Shown in pieces: positions 1 to 8,885 of a stretch of DNA of 64,000 nucleotides; within the stretch, counting starts at the first letter, position 1; the number at the start of each line of letters is the position of its first letter. The notes beneath the pieces were generated by a model. The model worked only from the letters and a program-made list of their open reading frames with translations, had not been told where the DNA came from and ran no database searches. Origin of the DNA: Streptomyces sp. NBC_01294. Lineage in GTDB: Bacteria > Actinomycetota > Actinomycetes > Streptomycetales > Streptomycetaceae. The position numbers were made by a program, and so were the translations under genes. The stretch covers positions 310,001 to 374,000 of the forward strand of contig NZ_CP108423.1 of assembly GCF_035917235.1 (NCBI RefSeq), written 5' to 3'.

Positions 1-1
1 C

Positions 2-799
2 GAGACGGCCGCCGCGGCCGAGCCGATCGCGTACCTCAAGAGCCTCCAGGACCCCTCCGGCGGCTGGGTCAGCCTGATCGGCGAGCCCAGCACCACCGAG
101 GTCGACTCCACCGCCATGGCCGCCATGACCGTGGACCTGCTGCCCGACGCCGACTCGCAGCGTGCCGTGGACCAGGCGCTGGCCTGGCTCGCGGCGCAGC
201 AGAAGGCAGACGGCGGTTTCGAAGGCGCCTCCGGGAACTCCGTCAACTCCGCCGCCCTCGCCATCCAAGGGCTCTCGCTGGACGCGGCCAAGTACAGCGC
301 CCAGATCGCCAAGGCCCGCACGTTCCTCGCGAGCCAGCAGAACGCCGACGGCGGCTTCAACGTCGCCAAGGGCAGCCAGCCCGGTTCCGACGTCCGGGCC
401 TCCACCCAGGCCATCAGCGGCACCACCGGCGTCTCCTTCGGCACCCTCACCCGCAGCCTGGACGGCACCACCCCGCAGCCCGTCCCCAGCTCCACGGCCA
501 CCTCGGGCGGCACCGGTGGTACGAGTGGCAGCGGTGGTACGGGTGGTACGCCGGTCATCGTGACGCCCGGCGAGACCACGGGCGGCGCGGGCAGCGGCGT
601 CGCCGTCGCGCAGGGCGGTCCGGGCGGTCCGGGCGGTCCGGGCGGTCCGGGCGGTCCGGGCGGTCCGGGCGGCAACCTCGCCTCCACCGGCGTCCAGGTC
701 GGTGTGCTGGCGGGTACCGCAGCCGCGCTGACGCTGGCCGGCTGGCGCCTCGTCGTCATGGCGCGCGCACGCCGCAACCCCGCGGAGGCGGACCGATGA
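2..799 (+). CDS. Prenyltransferase-like toroid surface protein with LAXTG sorting signal (5' partial)
   Basis: The frame is open from the window edge, so the N-terminus lies outside. The visible part has prenyltransferase/squalene-oxidase type repeats (QQKADGGF and QQNADGGF), the signature of an alpha/alpha toroid like the first domain of transcobalamin and intrinsic factor. A Ser/Thr/Gly-rich linker and a Gly-Gly-Pro stretch follow. The C-terminus has LASTG (bases 677-691), a hydrophobic helix and a basic tail, which is a cell-wall sorting signal of the LAXTG type used by class E sortases in Streptomyces. It is probably a wall-anchored ligand-binding protein for the ECF importer encoded just downstream. 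The ligand is not shown by the sequence; a corrinoid is an inference from the transcobalamin resemblance. The stop overlaps the next ATG. Confidence 0.8.
   Translation, partial: ETAAAAEPIAYLKSLQDPSGGWVSLIGEPSTTEVDSTAMAAMTVDLLPDADSQRAVDQALAWLAAQQKADGGFEGASGNSVNSAALAIQGLSLDAAKYSAQIAKARTFLASQQNADGGFNVAKGSQPGSDVRASTQAISGTTGVSFGTLTRSLDGTTPQPVPSSTATSGGTGGTSGSGGTGGTPVIVTPGETTGGAGSGVAVAQGGPGGPGGPGGPGGPGGPGGNLASTGVQVGVLAGTAAALTLAGWRLVVMARARRNPAEADR
613..672 (+). repeat. 9-bp tandem repeat coding for a Gly-Gly-Pro stalk
   Basis: Six exact copies of gggcggtcc (613-666) and a partial seventh encode (GGP)n directly before the LASTG signal. The unit is a multiple of three, so copy-number change would alter the length of the wall-spanning stalk without shifting the frame. 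Confidence 0.9.
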
Positions 800-1713
800 A
801 CTCCCGCTTCATGCGCGCCCTCGCCCGCGCAACGTCCGTGCTCGGACTGACGGTTGCGGCGTTCGCCGCCACCGCCGGCCCGGCCGGGGCCGCCCCGCAG
901 CCGATGGGCCAGTGCACGACCTCGTCCGGTGTCGTCCTCGCGGTGGACTTCAGCCACTGGGGCGGGCCCGTCTACCGCTCCTGCGGCACCGCGCCCACCA
1001 CCGGCTACGAACTCCTGAACCAGGGCGGCTGGGCGACCACCGGCACCGGCCACGACGGCCCCGCCTTCATCTGCCGGATCGGCTACAGCGGCCACCAGGG
1101 CGGCAAGCAGTACCCGACCCCGCAGCAGGACGACTGCGTCCTCACCCCGCCCGCCTCCGCCTACTGGTCGTACTGGCACGCGAACCCCGGCCAGAACACC
1201 TGGGAGTACAGCCAGCTCGGCGCCATGCTCTACAAGCCGAAGCCCGGCAGCGTCGACCTGTGGATCTTCGGCGGCACGAACATCGAGGGCACCGAGGGCA
1301 AACCCACGGTCACCCCCGACCAGTTGCGCGCCAAGAACACCAGGCCGACCGGCGGGCCCGCGCCCAAGGACACCCGCACGGCCGCTCCCCTCCCCCCGAG
1401 CGTCAACACGGGCCCCAAACCGGAGAACCCGCCGCCGCCGACCACGGCGCCCGGCCCCACGGCTTCGGAAAGCCCCTCGGCCTCGGCGAGCCCCTCCGAG
1501 AGCGTCTCGCCCACGCCCTCCGCGCCACCTTCGTCCAGTGCCCCCGCCGAGGCCGCGCCCGCACCCGGCCCCGCGGTCGTCGACGCGGCGCCCGCCGCCG
1601 ACACCCAGCACGACGCGGGCTCGTACCTGCCCGCCGTCGCCACCGGAGCGCTGGTGCTGCTGATCGGCGCCGCCGCCGTGTTCGCGGCCAAGCGCCGCCG
1701 TCGTGCGGAGTAG
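796..1713 (+). CDS. Secreted, membrane-anchored partner protein of the ECF importer
   Basis: 305 residues. It has a signal peptide (residues 1-33, ending in AGA), a globular domain of about 150 residues with four or more cysteines, a Pro/Ser/Thr-rich linker, one C-terminal transmembrane helix and an RRRR tail. No LPXTG or LAXTG motif is present, so it should be held in the membrane outside the cell. Its ATG overlaps the upstream stop (ATGA) and EcfT follows within a few bases. The globular domain may correspond to the DUF4430-type second domain of transcobalamin-like proteins, with the toroid carried by the neighbour. That assignment is inference from context and size. Confidence 0.75.
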   Translation: MNSRFMRALARATSVLGLTVAAFAATAGPAGAAPQPMGQCTTSSGVVLAVDFSHWGGPVYRSCGTAPTTGYELLNQGGWATTGTGHDGPAFICRIGYSGHQGGKQYPTPQQDDCVLTPPASAYWSYWHANPGQNTWEYSQLGAMLYKPKPGSVDLWIFGGTNIEGTEGKPTVTPDQLRAKNTRPTGGPAPKDTRTAAPLPPSVNTGPKPENPPPPTTAPGPTASESPSASASPSESVSPTPSAPPSSSAPAEAAPAPGPAVVDAAPAADTQHDAGSYLPAVATGALVLLIGAAAVFAAKRRRRAE

Positions 1714-1717
1714 CCGC

Positions 1718-2920
1718 GTGTCACGCACCATCACGGCCGCGGCCAAGCCGCCCGCGTCCGGCCTCGCGCCGGATGCGGGCGGCCGCCGTCTGCCCCGCAC
1801 CGTGCATCCCGTCGCGTGGTGGATCTGGGCCCTGGCCCTGGCCACGGCGGTGAGCCGCACCAACAACCCGCTGCTGCTGTTCCTCGTCCTCGCGGTCCTC
1901 GGCTACGTGATCACCATGCGCCGTACCGAGGCCCCCTGGGCGCGGGGCTTCAAGTACTACCTCTACCTCGCGCTCACCGTCGTCGCGATCCGCGTCGTCT
2001 TCCGCGCCGTCTTCGCCACGGGCATCACGCCCCGCGACCACTTCCTCTTCTCCCTCCCCCACATCCCCACCCCCGACTGGTACGCGGGCATCCAGCTCGG
2101 CGGGCCGGTGTCGCTGGAAGCGCTGCTCTCGGCCGCGACCGACGGGCTGCGCCTGGCCTGCATGCTGTGCTGCATCGGCGCCGCCAACACCCTCGCCAAC
2201 CCCAAACGGGCCCTGCGCGTCCTGCCCGGCGCCCTCTACGAACTCGGGGTCGCCGTCACCGTGTCCATCAGCGTCGCACCCCAGCTGGTGCAGAGCGTCC
2301 AGCGCGTCCACCGGGCCAAGCGGCTGCGGGCCGGCCGCGCCAAGGGGCTCCGGGCCCTGCGCGGCATCATCGTCCCCGTCCTCGAAGACGCCCTGGAGCG
2401 GTCCCTGCGGCTGGCCGCTGCCATGGACTCCCGCGGCTACGGCCGCGCCGGCACGGCCACCCGCCGCTCCCGCCGTCTGACGGGCGCCCTGATGCTGCTC
2501 GGCATGTGCGGCCTGTGCGCCGGGGCGTACGGCCTCCTCGACGCCACCGCGCCGAAGCTGCTCGGGCTCCCCGCCATGGGCGCGGGCGCCCTGCTGTGCT
2601 TCGCCGGACTCCGCCTCGGCGGCCGCCGCATCACCCGCACCACCTACCGGCCCGACCCCTGGCGGGCCGCGGAGTGGGCCGTCGCGGGCTGCGGCGTCCT
2701 GTCCGCGGTACTCCTCTTCAGCAACGCCGGCTTCAACGCCGCCGAGCTCAACCCGTCCATCTACCCGCTCAGCTGGCCCGCGCTGCCGCTGGTACCCGCC
2801 GCGGCGATCCTCCTCGCCGGGACCGCCGGCTTCCTGGCACCGCCCCCGGCCGCCCCCGCCCGACCGGCCGCTCCCGCCCGATCGACCGCCCCCGTACAGC
2901 GCACCGAGGAACCCAAGTGA
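1718..2920 (+). CDS. ecfT: ECF transporter transmembrane coupling protein EcfT
   Basis: About 400 residues with several membrane helices (first pair near residues 35-80). The cytoplasmic coupling region contains AAMDSRGYGR near residue 240, matching the Ala-Arg-Gly type coupling motif that contacts the ATPases in the CbiQ/EcfT family. EcfT links the ATPases to the substrate-binding S component. GTG at 1718, four bases after the upstream stop, is preferred over GTG at 1703, which would overlap that gene. The Ala/Pro-rich C-terminus runs into the ATPase gene with a GTGA overlap, so the cassette is translationally coupled. Confidence 0.9.
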   Translation: MSRTITAAAKPPASGLAPDAGGRRLPRTVHPVAWWIWALALATAVSRTNNPLLLFLVLAVLGYVITMRRTEAPWARGFKYYLYLALTVVAIRVVFRAVFATGITPRDHFLFSLPHIPTPDWYAGIQLGGPVSLEALLSAATDGLRLACMLCCIGAANTLANPKRALRVLPGALYELGVAVTVSISVAPQLVQSVQRVHRAKRLRAGRAKGLRALRGIIVPVLEDALERSLRLAAAMDSRGYGRAGTATRRSRRLTGALMLLGMCGLCAGAYGLLDATAPKLLGLPAMGAGALLCFAGLRLGGRRITRTTYRPDPWRAAEWAVAGCGVLSAVLLFSNAGFNAAELNPSIYPLSWPALPLVPAAAILLAGTAGFLAPPPAAPARPAAPARSTAPVQRTEEPK

Positions 2921-4572
2921 TCCACTTCGACCAGGTCACCGTCCAGTACGAGGACACGGCCGAACCCGTGCTGCGCGACGTGGACCTGACCGTCGAGGAG
3001 GGCGAACTCTGCCTCGTCGTCGGCCACACCGGCGTCGGCAAGTCCACCCTGCTCGGCGCCGTCAACGGGCTCGTCCCGCACTTCACCGGCGGCACTCTCT
3101 ACGGGCGCGTCCTCGTCGACGGCCGCGACACCGCCGACCACCCGCCGCGCGAACTCGCGGATGTGGTCGGCGTCGTGGGACAGGACCCGCTCGACGGTTT
3201 CGTCACCGACACCGTCGAGGAGGAACTCGCCTACGCCATGGAACAGTTGGCGGTCCCCCCGGCCACCATGCGCAAACGCGTCGAGGAGACCCTCGACCTC
3301 CTCGGCCTCGCCGACCTCCGCCACCGCGCCCTGCACGAGCTCTCCGGCGGGCAGCAACAGCGTGTCGCCATCGGCTCGGTCCTCACCGCCCACCCCCGGA
3401 TCCTGGTCCTCGACGAGCCCACCTCGGCCCTGGACCCGACCGCGGCGGAGGAGGTGCTCGCCGCCGTCACCCGGCTCGTGCACGACCTGGGCGTCACCGT
3501 CCTGCTCGCCGAACACCGTCTGGAACGCGTGGTCCAGTACGCCGACCGCGTCATCCACCTCCCCGGCGACGGCCGCGTCGTCTCCGGTACGCCCGCCGAG
3601 ATCTTCCGTACGTCCTCCATCGCCCCGCCCATCGTGGAGCTCGGCCGCGCCGCGGGCTGGAACCCGCTCCCCCTCTCGATCCGCGACGCCCGCCGGGCCG
3701 CGGCACCGCTGCGCACCCGGCTGGCCGGCGCCGCTCCCCCGCCGGTACGGCCCGCTCCCGCCGCGGACGGCACGGAGCTGCTCACCGCGCGCGGCGTCAC
3801 CGTCGCCTACCACGGCGTGCCGGCCGTACGGGAGGTCGATCTGACCCTGCACGGAGGCGAGGTCACCGCGCTCATGGGCCGCAACGGCTCCGGCAAGTCC
3901 TCCCTCCTGTGGGCCCTCCAGGGGTCCGGTCCCCGCAAGGCCGGCTCCGTGGCCGTCGGTGCTCCCGACGGCCCGAAACCGCGGGATCCGCAGAAGCTCT
4001 CCGCCGCGGACGCGCGGCAGTTGGTCGGCCTGGTCCCGCAGACCCCAACCGACCTCCTCTACCTGGAGTCGGTCAAGCAGGAACTCGACCAGGCAGACGC
4101 CGAGTCCGGGGTGTCGGCGGACGGGATCCGGGCCCGCACGATCCTGGACCGACTGGCTCCCGGCATCCCCGACACCACCCACCCCCGCGACCTGTCGGAG
4201 GGCCAGAAGCTCGCCCTCGTCCTCGCGATCCAGCTGACCGCCGCCCCCCGGGTGCTGCTGCTGGACGAGCCCACCCGCGGACTCGACTACCGCGCCAAGG
4301 GCGAACTGATCCGCATCGTCGACGACCTGGCCGCCGAGGGGCGCGCCGTGGTGATCTCCACGCACGACGTGGAGTTCGTCGCCCGGGCCGCCGACCGCGT
4401 CGTGGTCATGGCCGAGGGTGACGTCGTCGCCGACGGCCCGACCACCGAGGTCATCGTCGCCTCCCCCGTCTTCGCCCCGCAGACCGCGAAGATCCTGGCC
4501 CCGCTGCCCTTCCTCACCGTGGACCAGCTGGCCGCCGTACTCCCCGCCGACGGAACGGACCCGGACGCGTGA
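2917..4572 (+). CDS. ECF transporter fused double ATP-binding protein (EcfA-EcfA')
   Basis: 551 residues with two ABC ATPase domains in one chain. The first has Walker A GHTGVGKST, signature LSGGQQQR and Walker B ILVLDEPTSALD. The second has Walker A GRNGSGKSS, a degenerate signature LSEGQKLALVL and Walker B VLLLDEPTRGLD. This replaces the separate EcfA1 and EcfA2 of many bacteria and powers the importer. The GTG start at 2917 overlaps the EcfT stop. The open frame extends far upstream inside ecfT, but that part is out-of-frame shadow and was discarded. The stop overlaps the GTG of the S component. Confidence 0.93.
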   Translation: MIHFDQVTVQYEDTAEPVLRDVDLTVEEGELCLVVGHTGVGKSTLLGAVNGLVPHFTGGTLYGRVLVDGRDTADHPPRELADVVGVVGQDPLDGFVTDTVEEELAYAMEQLAVPPATMRKRVEETLDLLGLADLRHRALHELSGGQQQRVAIGSVLTAHPRILVLDEPTSALDPTAAEEVLAAVTRLVHDLGVTVLLAEHRLERVVQYADRVIHLPGDGRVVSGTPAEIFRTSSIAPPIVELGRAAGWNPLPLSIRDARRAAAPLRTRLAGAAPPPVRPAPAADGTELLTARGVTVAYHGVPAVREVDLTLHGGEVTALMGRNGSGKSSLLWALQGSGPRKAGSVAVGAPDGPKPRDPQKLSAADARQLVGLVPQTPTDLLYLESVKQELDQADAESGVSADGIRARTILDRLAPGIPDTTHPRDLSEGQKLALVLAIQLTAAPRVLLLDEPTRGLDYRAKGELIRIVDDLAAEGRAVVISTHDVEFVARAADRVVVMAEGDVVADGPTTEVIVASPVFAPQTAKILAPLPFLTVDQLAAVLPADGTDPDA

Positions 4573-5477
4573 GCACGTACACCGCGGCCATCCGCATCCG
4601 CGCCCGGGCCGGGATCGTCATCGGCATGGCGGCCTTCCTCGGGGTCGTCGCGTTCTTTTGGCCGTTCCTCGTCGCCCCGGGCAAGTTCGGCTCGAACTAC
4701 GCGCCGCCCCTGATCTTCGGTGTCCTGCTCGTCATCGTGCTGTGCGTGGTGATCTCCGAGATCGCCGAGGGCGGCATCAACTCCAAGGCCCTGGCGATGC
4801 TGGGTGTCCTGTCGGCCGTCAACGCCGCCATCCGCCCGCTGGGCGCGGGGACCGCCGGCATCGAGACGGTGTTCTTCATCCTCGTCCTGGCCGGCCGCGT
4901 CTACGGCCCCGGCTTCGGCTTCACCCTGGGCTGCACCTCGCTCTTCGCCTCCGCCCTCATCACGGGCGGCGTCGGGCCCTGGATGCCGTACCAGATGTTC
5001 GGCTGCGCCTTCGTCGGCATGCTGGCCGGCTTCCTGCCGAAGGCCACGGGGCGCCGGGAGGTCGCCCTGCTCGCCGTCTACGGCTCCGTGTCCGGCTACC
5101 TCTTCGGTTTCCTCCTCAACCTCTCCTTCTGGCCCTTCTCCCTCGACCCGAACAGCTCCATCGCCTACCTCCCCGGTCTTCCCTTCACCGAGCAGTTCCA
5201 GCGCTACCTCGCCTTCGACCTGGCCACCTCCCTCGGCTGGGACACCGGCCGGGCCGTCACCAACTTCGTCTGCATCTGCCTGGCCGGCCCGGCCGTCCTG
5301 ACCGTCTTCCGCCGCGCCGCCCGCAAGGCCCGCTTCCACGCCCCCATCCGCTTCGCACCCCGTACGGTCACGGCCCCTCCCTGGCGGGCCGGGCGAGCGG
5401 GCGAGCGGGCCGGGGATGACGGCTACCCGTCTGCCGAGGCTGCCGCCGGTAGTCGCTGGTCACGGAGGCGAACATGA
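4569..5477 (+). CDS. ECF transporter S component (substrate-binding membrane protein)
   Basis: 302 residues with about six hydrophobic helices between residues 15 and 260, as in ECF S components. It starts at GTG 4569, overlapping the ATPase stop, and is the last gene of the importer. The S component sets specificity. Nothing here names the ligand, but a dedicated S component beside toroid surface proteins fits a corrinoid or other large cofactor. The last 25 or so residues, after HAPIRFAP, are low-complexity and overlap a decayed antisense MATE gene, so the natural stop may have been lost in a rearrangement. Confidence 0.85.
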   Translation: MSTYTAAIRIRARAGIVIGMAAFLGVVAFFWPFLVAPGKFGSNYAPPLIFGVLLVIVLCVVISEIAEGGINSKALAMLGVLSAVNAAIRPLGAGTAGIETVFFILVLAGRVYGPGFGFTLGCTSLFASALITGGVGPWMPYQMFGCAFVGMLAGFLPKATGRREVALLAVYGSVSGYLFGFLLNLSFWPFSLDPNSSIAYLPGLPFTEQFQRYLAFDLATSLGWDTGRAVTNFVCICLAGPAVLTVFRRAARKARFHAPIRFAPRTVTAPPWRAGRAGERAGDDGYPSAEAAAGSRWSRRRT

Positions 5478-5800
5478 CCGCCCGGGTGTCACCGGCGGCC
5501 CGCAGCAGTGCGGCGTGGGACATGGCCACGACGAAGGGGGCCAGGCTCAGCAGTGCCAGTGGTGTCGCGGCCGAGGGGCAGGTTGAGGGCGGTGTACATC
5601 GAGACCCGCGTGGCTCCGATGCCGGCGCACGCCCTGGAGGGTGAACGAGACGGCGGCGAAGGCAACGGCGAAGGCCATCACCCGCAGGGAGGCGGCGCCC
5701 GGCCCGATCAGGTCGTCCGGGGCGCCCAGCAGCGACAGGACCGGGCCGGCCGTGGCGCACGCGTGCATTCCGCGCCGTGCACGGCGACGGTCCCGGCGAG
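5425..5800 (-). pseudogene. MATE-family efflux pump remnant
   Basis: Two minus-strand stretches in different frames resemble MATE multidrug/Na+ antiporters: one with LSLLGAPDDLIGPGAASL and VSFTLQG, another with SHAALLRAAGDTRAVMFASV. They are only tens of codons long against about 450 for an intact pump. Frames change between them and no start is apparent, so this is a decayed internal fragment. It abuts and partly underlies the 3' end of the ECF S-component gene. Confidence 0.6.
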
Positions 5801-5875
5801 GCCAGGCGGTCCGGTGCGAGTCTGCAGTCCCCGCCACGGCTGTCCTTCCGCCTCACCGTCGAAGGGAGCAGCAGC

Positions 5876-6184
5876 ATGCGGTACCGGGTCGTGGAGAAGG
5901 ATGAGTTCCGTGTGGTCGGCAGGAAGGTGCGCGTCCCCCTCGTGCACGAGGGAATGAACCCTGCCCTCGCCGACTTCATCCGGGGCATCGGGCAGGAGAC
6001 GCTGCAGCGCATGCAGAGTCTGTCCGACCAGGAGCCGCAGGGGATCGTAGGGGTGAGGGACAACCTCGACCCGAGTCGGGGATGCCGGCTCCCCACAGGG
6101 AACGGTCGCCCGGTGAACCTCCCGTACCGGGCCTGCGTCTTCTCTCTCGATCGTCACTACACGCACAGGAGAAGAGACCGTTGA
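5876..6184 (+). pseudogene. Truncated AraC effector-binding (GyrI-like) domain protein
   Basis: ATG at 5876 follows a good ribosome site (gaaggga). The first 67 residues (from MRYRVVEKDEF to DNLDPSR) look like the N-terminal half of a stand-alone AraC effector-binding/GyrI-like small-molecule-binding protein of about 155 residues. After Arg 67 the sequence turns into unrelated low-complexity residues and ends at 6184, so the second half is missing. It is probably not functional. Confidence 0.55.
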
Positions 6185-6465
6185 CCGACAAGGAAGTTGA
6201 GCAGACCGACGAGCGGGGTTACGGCCCGGGGCCCTGGTGGGCGGAACTCGGTGCGTGGGGGGCTGTCGGACTGATCGTCGTCGGGGTTGTCTCGGCCCTG
6301 TGGGTCTTCCTCCGGCTGCCCGGCACCCCGGAGAACCTGGCGACCGGCTACTACCAGGCCGCCAAGGTCCTCGCCATCGGCCTGGTACTCGCAGGAAGCG
6401 CCCTGCTGGGCCGCCGCCGTCCGGTTGCTGCCCGGGGAGCAACGTCAGACGGCGCGGCTTCCTGA
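6181..6465 (+). CDS. Small two-helix membrane protein
   Basis: 94 residues from TTG at 6181, preceded by aggaga at good spacing. It has an acidic N-terminus, two transmembrane helices (about residues 20-42 and 56-75) and a basic C-terminus. It resembles small uncharacterised actinomycete membrane proteins; no function is evident. Confidence 0.65.
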   Translation: MTDKEVEQTDERGYGPGPWWAELGAWGAVGLIVVGVVSALWVFLRLPGTPENLATGYYQAAKVLAIGLVLAGSALLGRRRPVAARGATSDGAAS

Positions 6466-6735
6466 ATCCCGCATAGTCTCATCCATCCGGGGGGCAGGGA
6501 CCCGGCAGGCAGGGACCGGCCGGGGCCGGTCGGGCGGCGTCCGGCGGCTGCGACCGTCAGGAGGCCGGGGGCGGGGGCGGGGCTCCCGGGTCCTTGCGGT
6601 CGCGGTCGTCCTTCTTCCCCCCGGGTGCCTCGTCCTGCGCCGGGCCGATGCGGAACTCGAAGCCGCCCGCGTACTTCTCGTGGCCCGCGATCACGGCGTC
6701 CTCCAGCGCCTCCTCGGCGAGTTCGCCGCGTACGA

Positions 6736-8325
6736 TCAGCGGGTCCTGGCGGAGGTCCCGCAGAGGGCCCAGCACATGCCGATCATCACCAGGACGAACG
6801 GTGCCGCGACGAGGATCGTCAAGTGCTGCAGGCCCGCGAGGGCGTCGCCCTTGCCCTCGCCGACGAGCAGCATCACGGCCGCCACGCTCCCGGTCACCAC
6901 GCCCCAGAAGATGACGATGAACCGGGCGGGTTCGAAGGTGCCCTTCTGGGAGAGGGTGCCCATCACGATCGACGCGGCGTCGGCGCCGGAGACGAAGAAG
7001 ATGCCGACCAGAACCATCACGAGCAGGCTCATCACGCCGGCGATCGGGAACTCCTGGAGCACACCGAAGAGCTGCGCCTCGGGCGTGGTCGCTTCGCCGA
7101 GTTTCCCCTGCTCCTTCAGGCGCATGGCCGTACCGCCGAAGACGGCGAACCAGACGAGACTCACGGTGCTGGGCACCAGGATGACGCCGCCGACGAACTG
7201 ACGGATCGTACGGCCCCGGCTGATGCGGGCGATGAACATGCCGACGAACGGCGTCCAGGAGATCCACCAGGCCCAGTAGAAGACCGTCCAGCTGCTCAGC
7301 CAGTCGGCGACGTCACCGCCGCCCGTGGACGCCTCGGTGCGGCCGATCAGCTGGGGCAGCTCGCCGAAGTAGGCGGCGAGGGACGTCGGGATCAGGTCGA
7401 GGACCAGGACGGTGGGGCCGACGACGAACACGAAGGCCGCGAGGATGACGGCCAGCACCATGTTGATGTTGGAGAGCCACTGGATGCCCTTGTCCACGCC
7501 GGAGACGGCGGAGAAGATGAAGCAGACGGTCAGTACGCCGATGATGGCGACGAGCAGCCCCGTCCCGGCCTTGCTCAGCCAGCCCACCTCGTGCAGGCCG
7601 CTGCCGATCTGGAGCGCGCCGAGCCCCAGGGACGTGGCGGAGCCGAACAGCGTGGCGAAGATCGCCAGGATGTCGATCACCCGGCCGGCTGCGCCCTCGG
7701 CGCGCTTCTTCCCGAGGAGCGGGATGAAGACGGCGCTGATCGTCTGCCGCCTGCGGCGCCGGAAGGTGCTGTACGCGATGGCCAGCCCGACGACCGCGTA
7801 GATGGCCCACGGGTGCAGCGTCCAGTGGAAGAGCGTGGTGGCGAGCGCCGTCTGCATGGCCTCCGCCGAGTCGGCGGGGTCGGTGCCAGGCGGCGGAGAG
7901 GTGTAGTGCGCGAGGGGTTCGCTGACGCCGCAGAACATCAGGCCGATGCCCATGCCGGCGCTGAACATCATGGCGACCCAGGAGACGGTGCTGAACTCCG
8001 GCTTCTCGTGCTCCTGGCCGAGCTCGATCCGTCCGTACCGGCTGATGGCGAGCCAGAGCGCGAAGACGACGAACCCCGAGGCGGCCAGGACGAAGGCCCA
8101 GCCGCCGTTGTGCATCAGGCCGCTCAACAGGGTGTCGGAGACGCGCTCCAGCGCGCTGGTGGCCGTGACGCCCCAGATCACAAAGCCCAAGGTCAGCACG
8201 GCCGTCACGCCGAAGACCACCCGGTCGGTGACGGGCGCCTTGTCCTCGTGCGGGTGGCGGCCGGGCAGGGCCGCACTCACGGGCAGCCGCAGCCTCTGCC
8301 CCGGTTTACGTTGCTCCTGAGACAC
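6736..8325 (-). CDS. BCCT-family betaine/carnitine/choline-type transporter, C-terminus frameshifted
   Basis: 529 residues from GTG 8325, with ggaagg eight bases upstream. Twelve membrane helices are expected and visible, and the Trp-rich BCCT signature FYWAWWISWTPFVGMFIARIS is present, which marks secondary uptake of quaternary ammonium osmolytes. The frame breaks near 6760-6765: after MCWAL it runs into CGTSARTR and stops at 6736. The neighbouring frame continues to 6557 with the expected hydrophilic tail (RDLRQDPLIVRGELAEEA...). A one-base deletion would explain this. The transmembrane core is intact, so transport may persist, but BCCT tails often sense osmotic stress. Confidence 0.85.
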   Translation of the reverse strand: MSQEQRKPGQRLRLPVSAALPGRHPHEDKAPVTDRVVFGVTAVLTLGFVIWGVTATSALERVSDTLLSGLMHNGGWAFVLAASGFVVFALWLAISRYGRIELGQEHEKPEFSTVSWVAMMFSAGMGIGLMFCGVSEPLAHYTSPPPGTDPADSAEAMQTALATTLFHWTLHPWAIYAVVGLAIAYSTFRRRRRQTISAVFIPLLGKKRAEGAAGRVIDILAIFATLFGSATSLGLGALQIGSGLHEVGWLSKAGTGLLVAIIGVLTVCFIFSAVSGVDKGIQWLSNINMVLAVILAAFVFVVGPTVLVLDLIPTSLAAYFGELPQLIGRTEASTGGGDVADWLSSWTVFYWAWWISWTPFVGMFIARISRGRTIRQFVGGVILVPSTVSLVWFAVFGGTAMRLKEQGKLGEATTPEAQLFGVLQEFPIAGVMSLLVMVLVGIFFVSGADAASIVMGTLSQKGTFEPARFIVIFWGVVTGSVAAVMLLVGEGKGDALAGLQHLTILVAAPFVLVMIGMCWALCGTSARTR

Positions 8326-8580
8326 AGGCGGCGCCTTCCGCGATCATTGCCCGATTTGGCTTCCGTTATCCCGTACCACGGCGGGCACACACACCTGTCC
8401 CGGTATCAACAGGCAGCAATCGGGCACCCCTCTGCGAGGTGGGGCCGCACAGGTGTCGAGGAGGAGCGGCACGAGAGCAGGCTCGGCCCGGGAGAGGGAA
8501 GATCACGATCATCCGGCTAAGGGGGCATCTGCTCCCCCGCGTTGCCCAGCCGGCTGCTCCAGCCTGATGGCGCACGCGTG

Positions 8581-8609
8581 CATGTCGCAGTTGGGTCATG
8601 TCGCAGTTG
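8581..8609 (+). repeat. 13-bp direct repeat in the 8326-8885 intergenic region
   Basis: catgtcgcagttg occurs at 8581-8593 and 8597-8609. The surrounding 560-bp gap separates the BCCT start from the protease start. I see no convincing gene in it. The repeat could be part of a promoter or regulator site for the protease. Confidence 0.5.
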
Positions 8610-8885
8610 CGCCGCATGAAGCCGGTGTCGCCTCGGCCTGATCGGCGGATCATTCCCACAGCCGGTGATCACCGGTGCACGGAAGAAGGCTCCCGCTCGT
8701 GGCTTCGGCCCGTCCGGGGCCGGATGTCAACAGGGTCGACATCGATCGGCGGCGGTGTGTCGGCGGCAGTACAGCCGTACGTCCCACTGCCCTGCCGGGG
8801 GTTCCGTGCTGCAAGGCGCGCCTTCGTCTCGGGTCGGACCCTGCGATCCATCCGTGGGCGCAAGGTGTACGAGCGAGAGGAAACC

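Noticed and set aside
613..672. Collagen-like protein from Gly-Gly-Pro repeats
   Set aside because: The pattern is GGP with Gly at two of three positions and only seven units; it fits a flexible stalk, not a collagen triple helix.
1816..2916. Long plus-strand open frame leading into the double ATPase
   Set aside because: It lies out of frame within ecfT and is Arg/Pro-rich without motifs; homology begins only after GTG 2917.
2761..4365. 534-codon minus-strand open frame opposite the ATPase gene
   Set aside because: It is an antisense shadow typical of high-GC coding DNA, with Gly/Asp/Glu-rich, motif-free translation.
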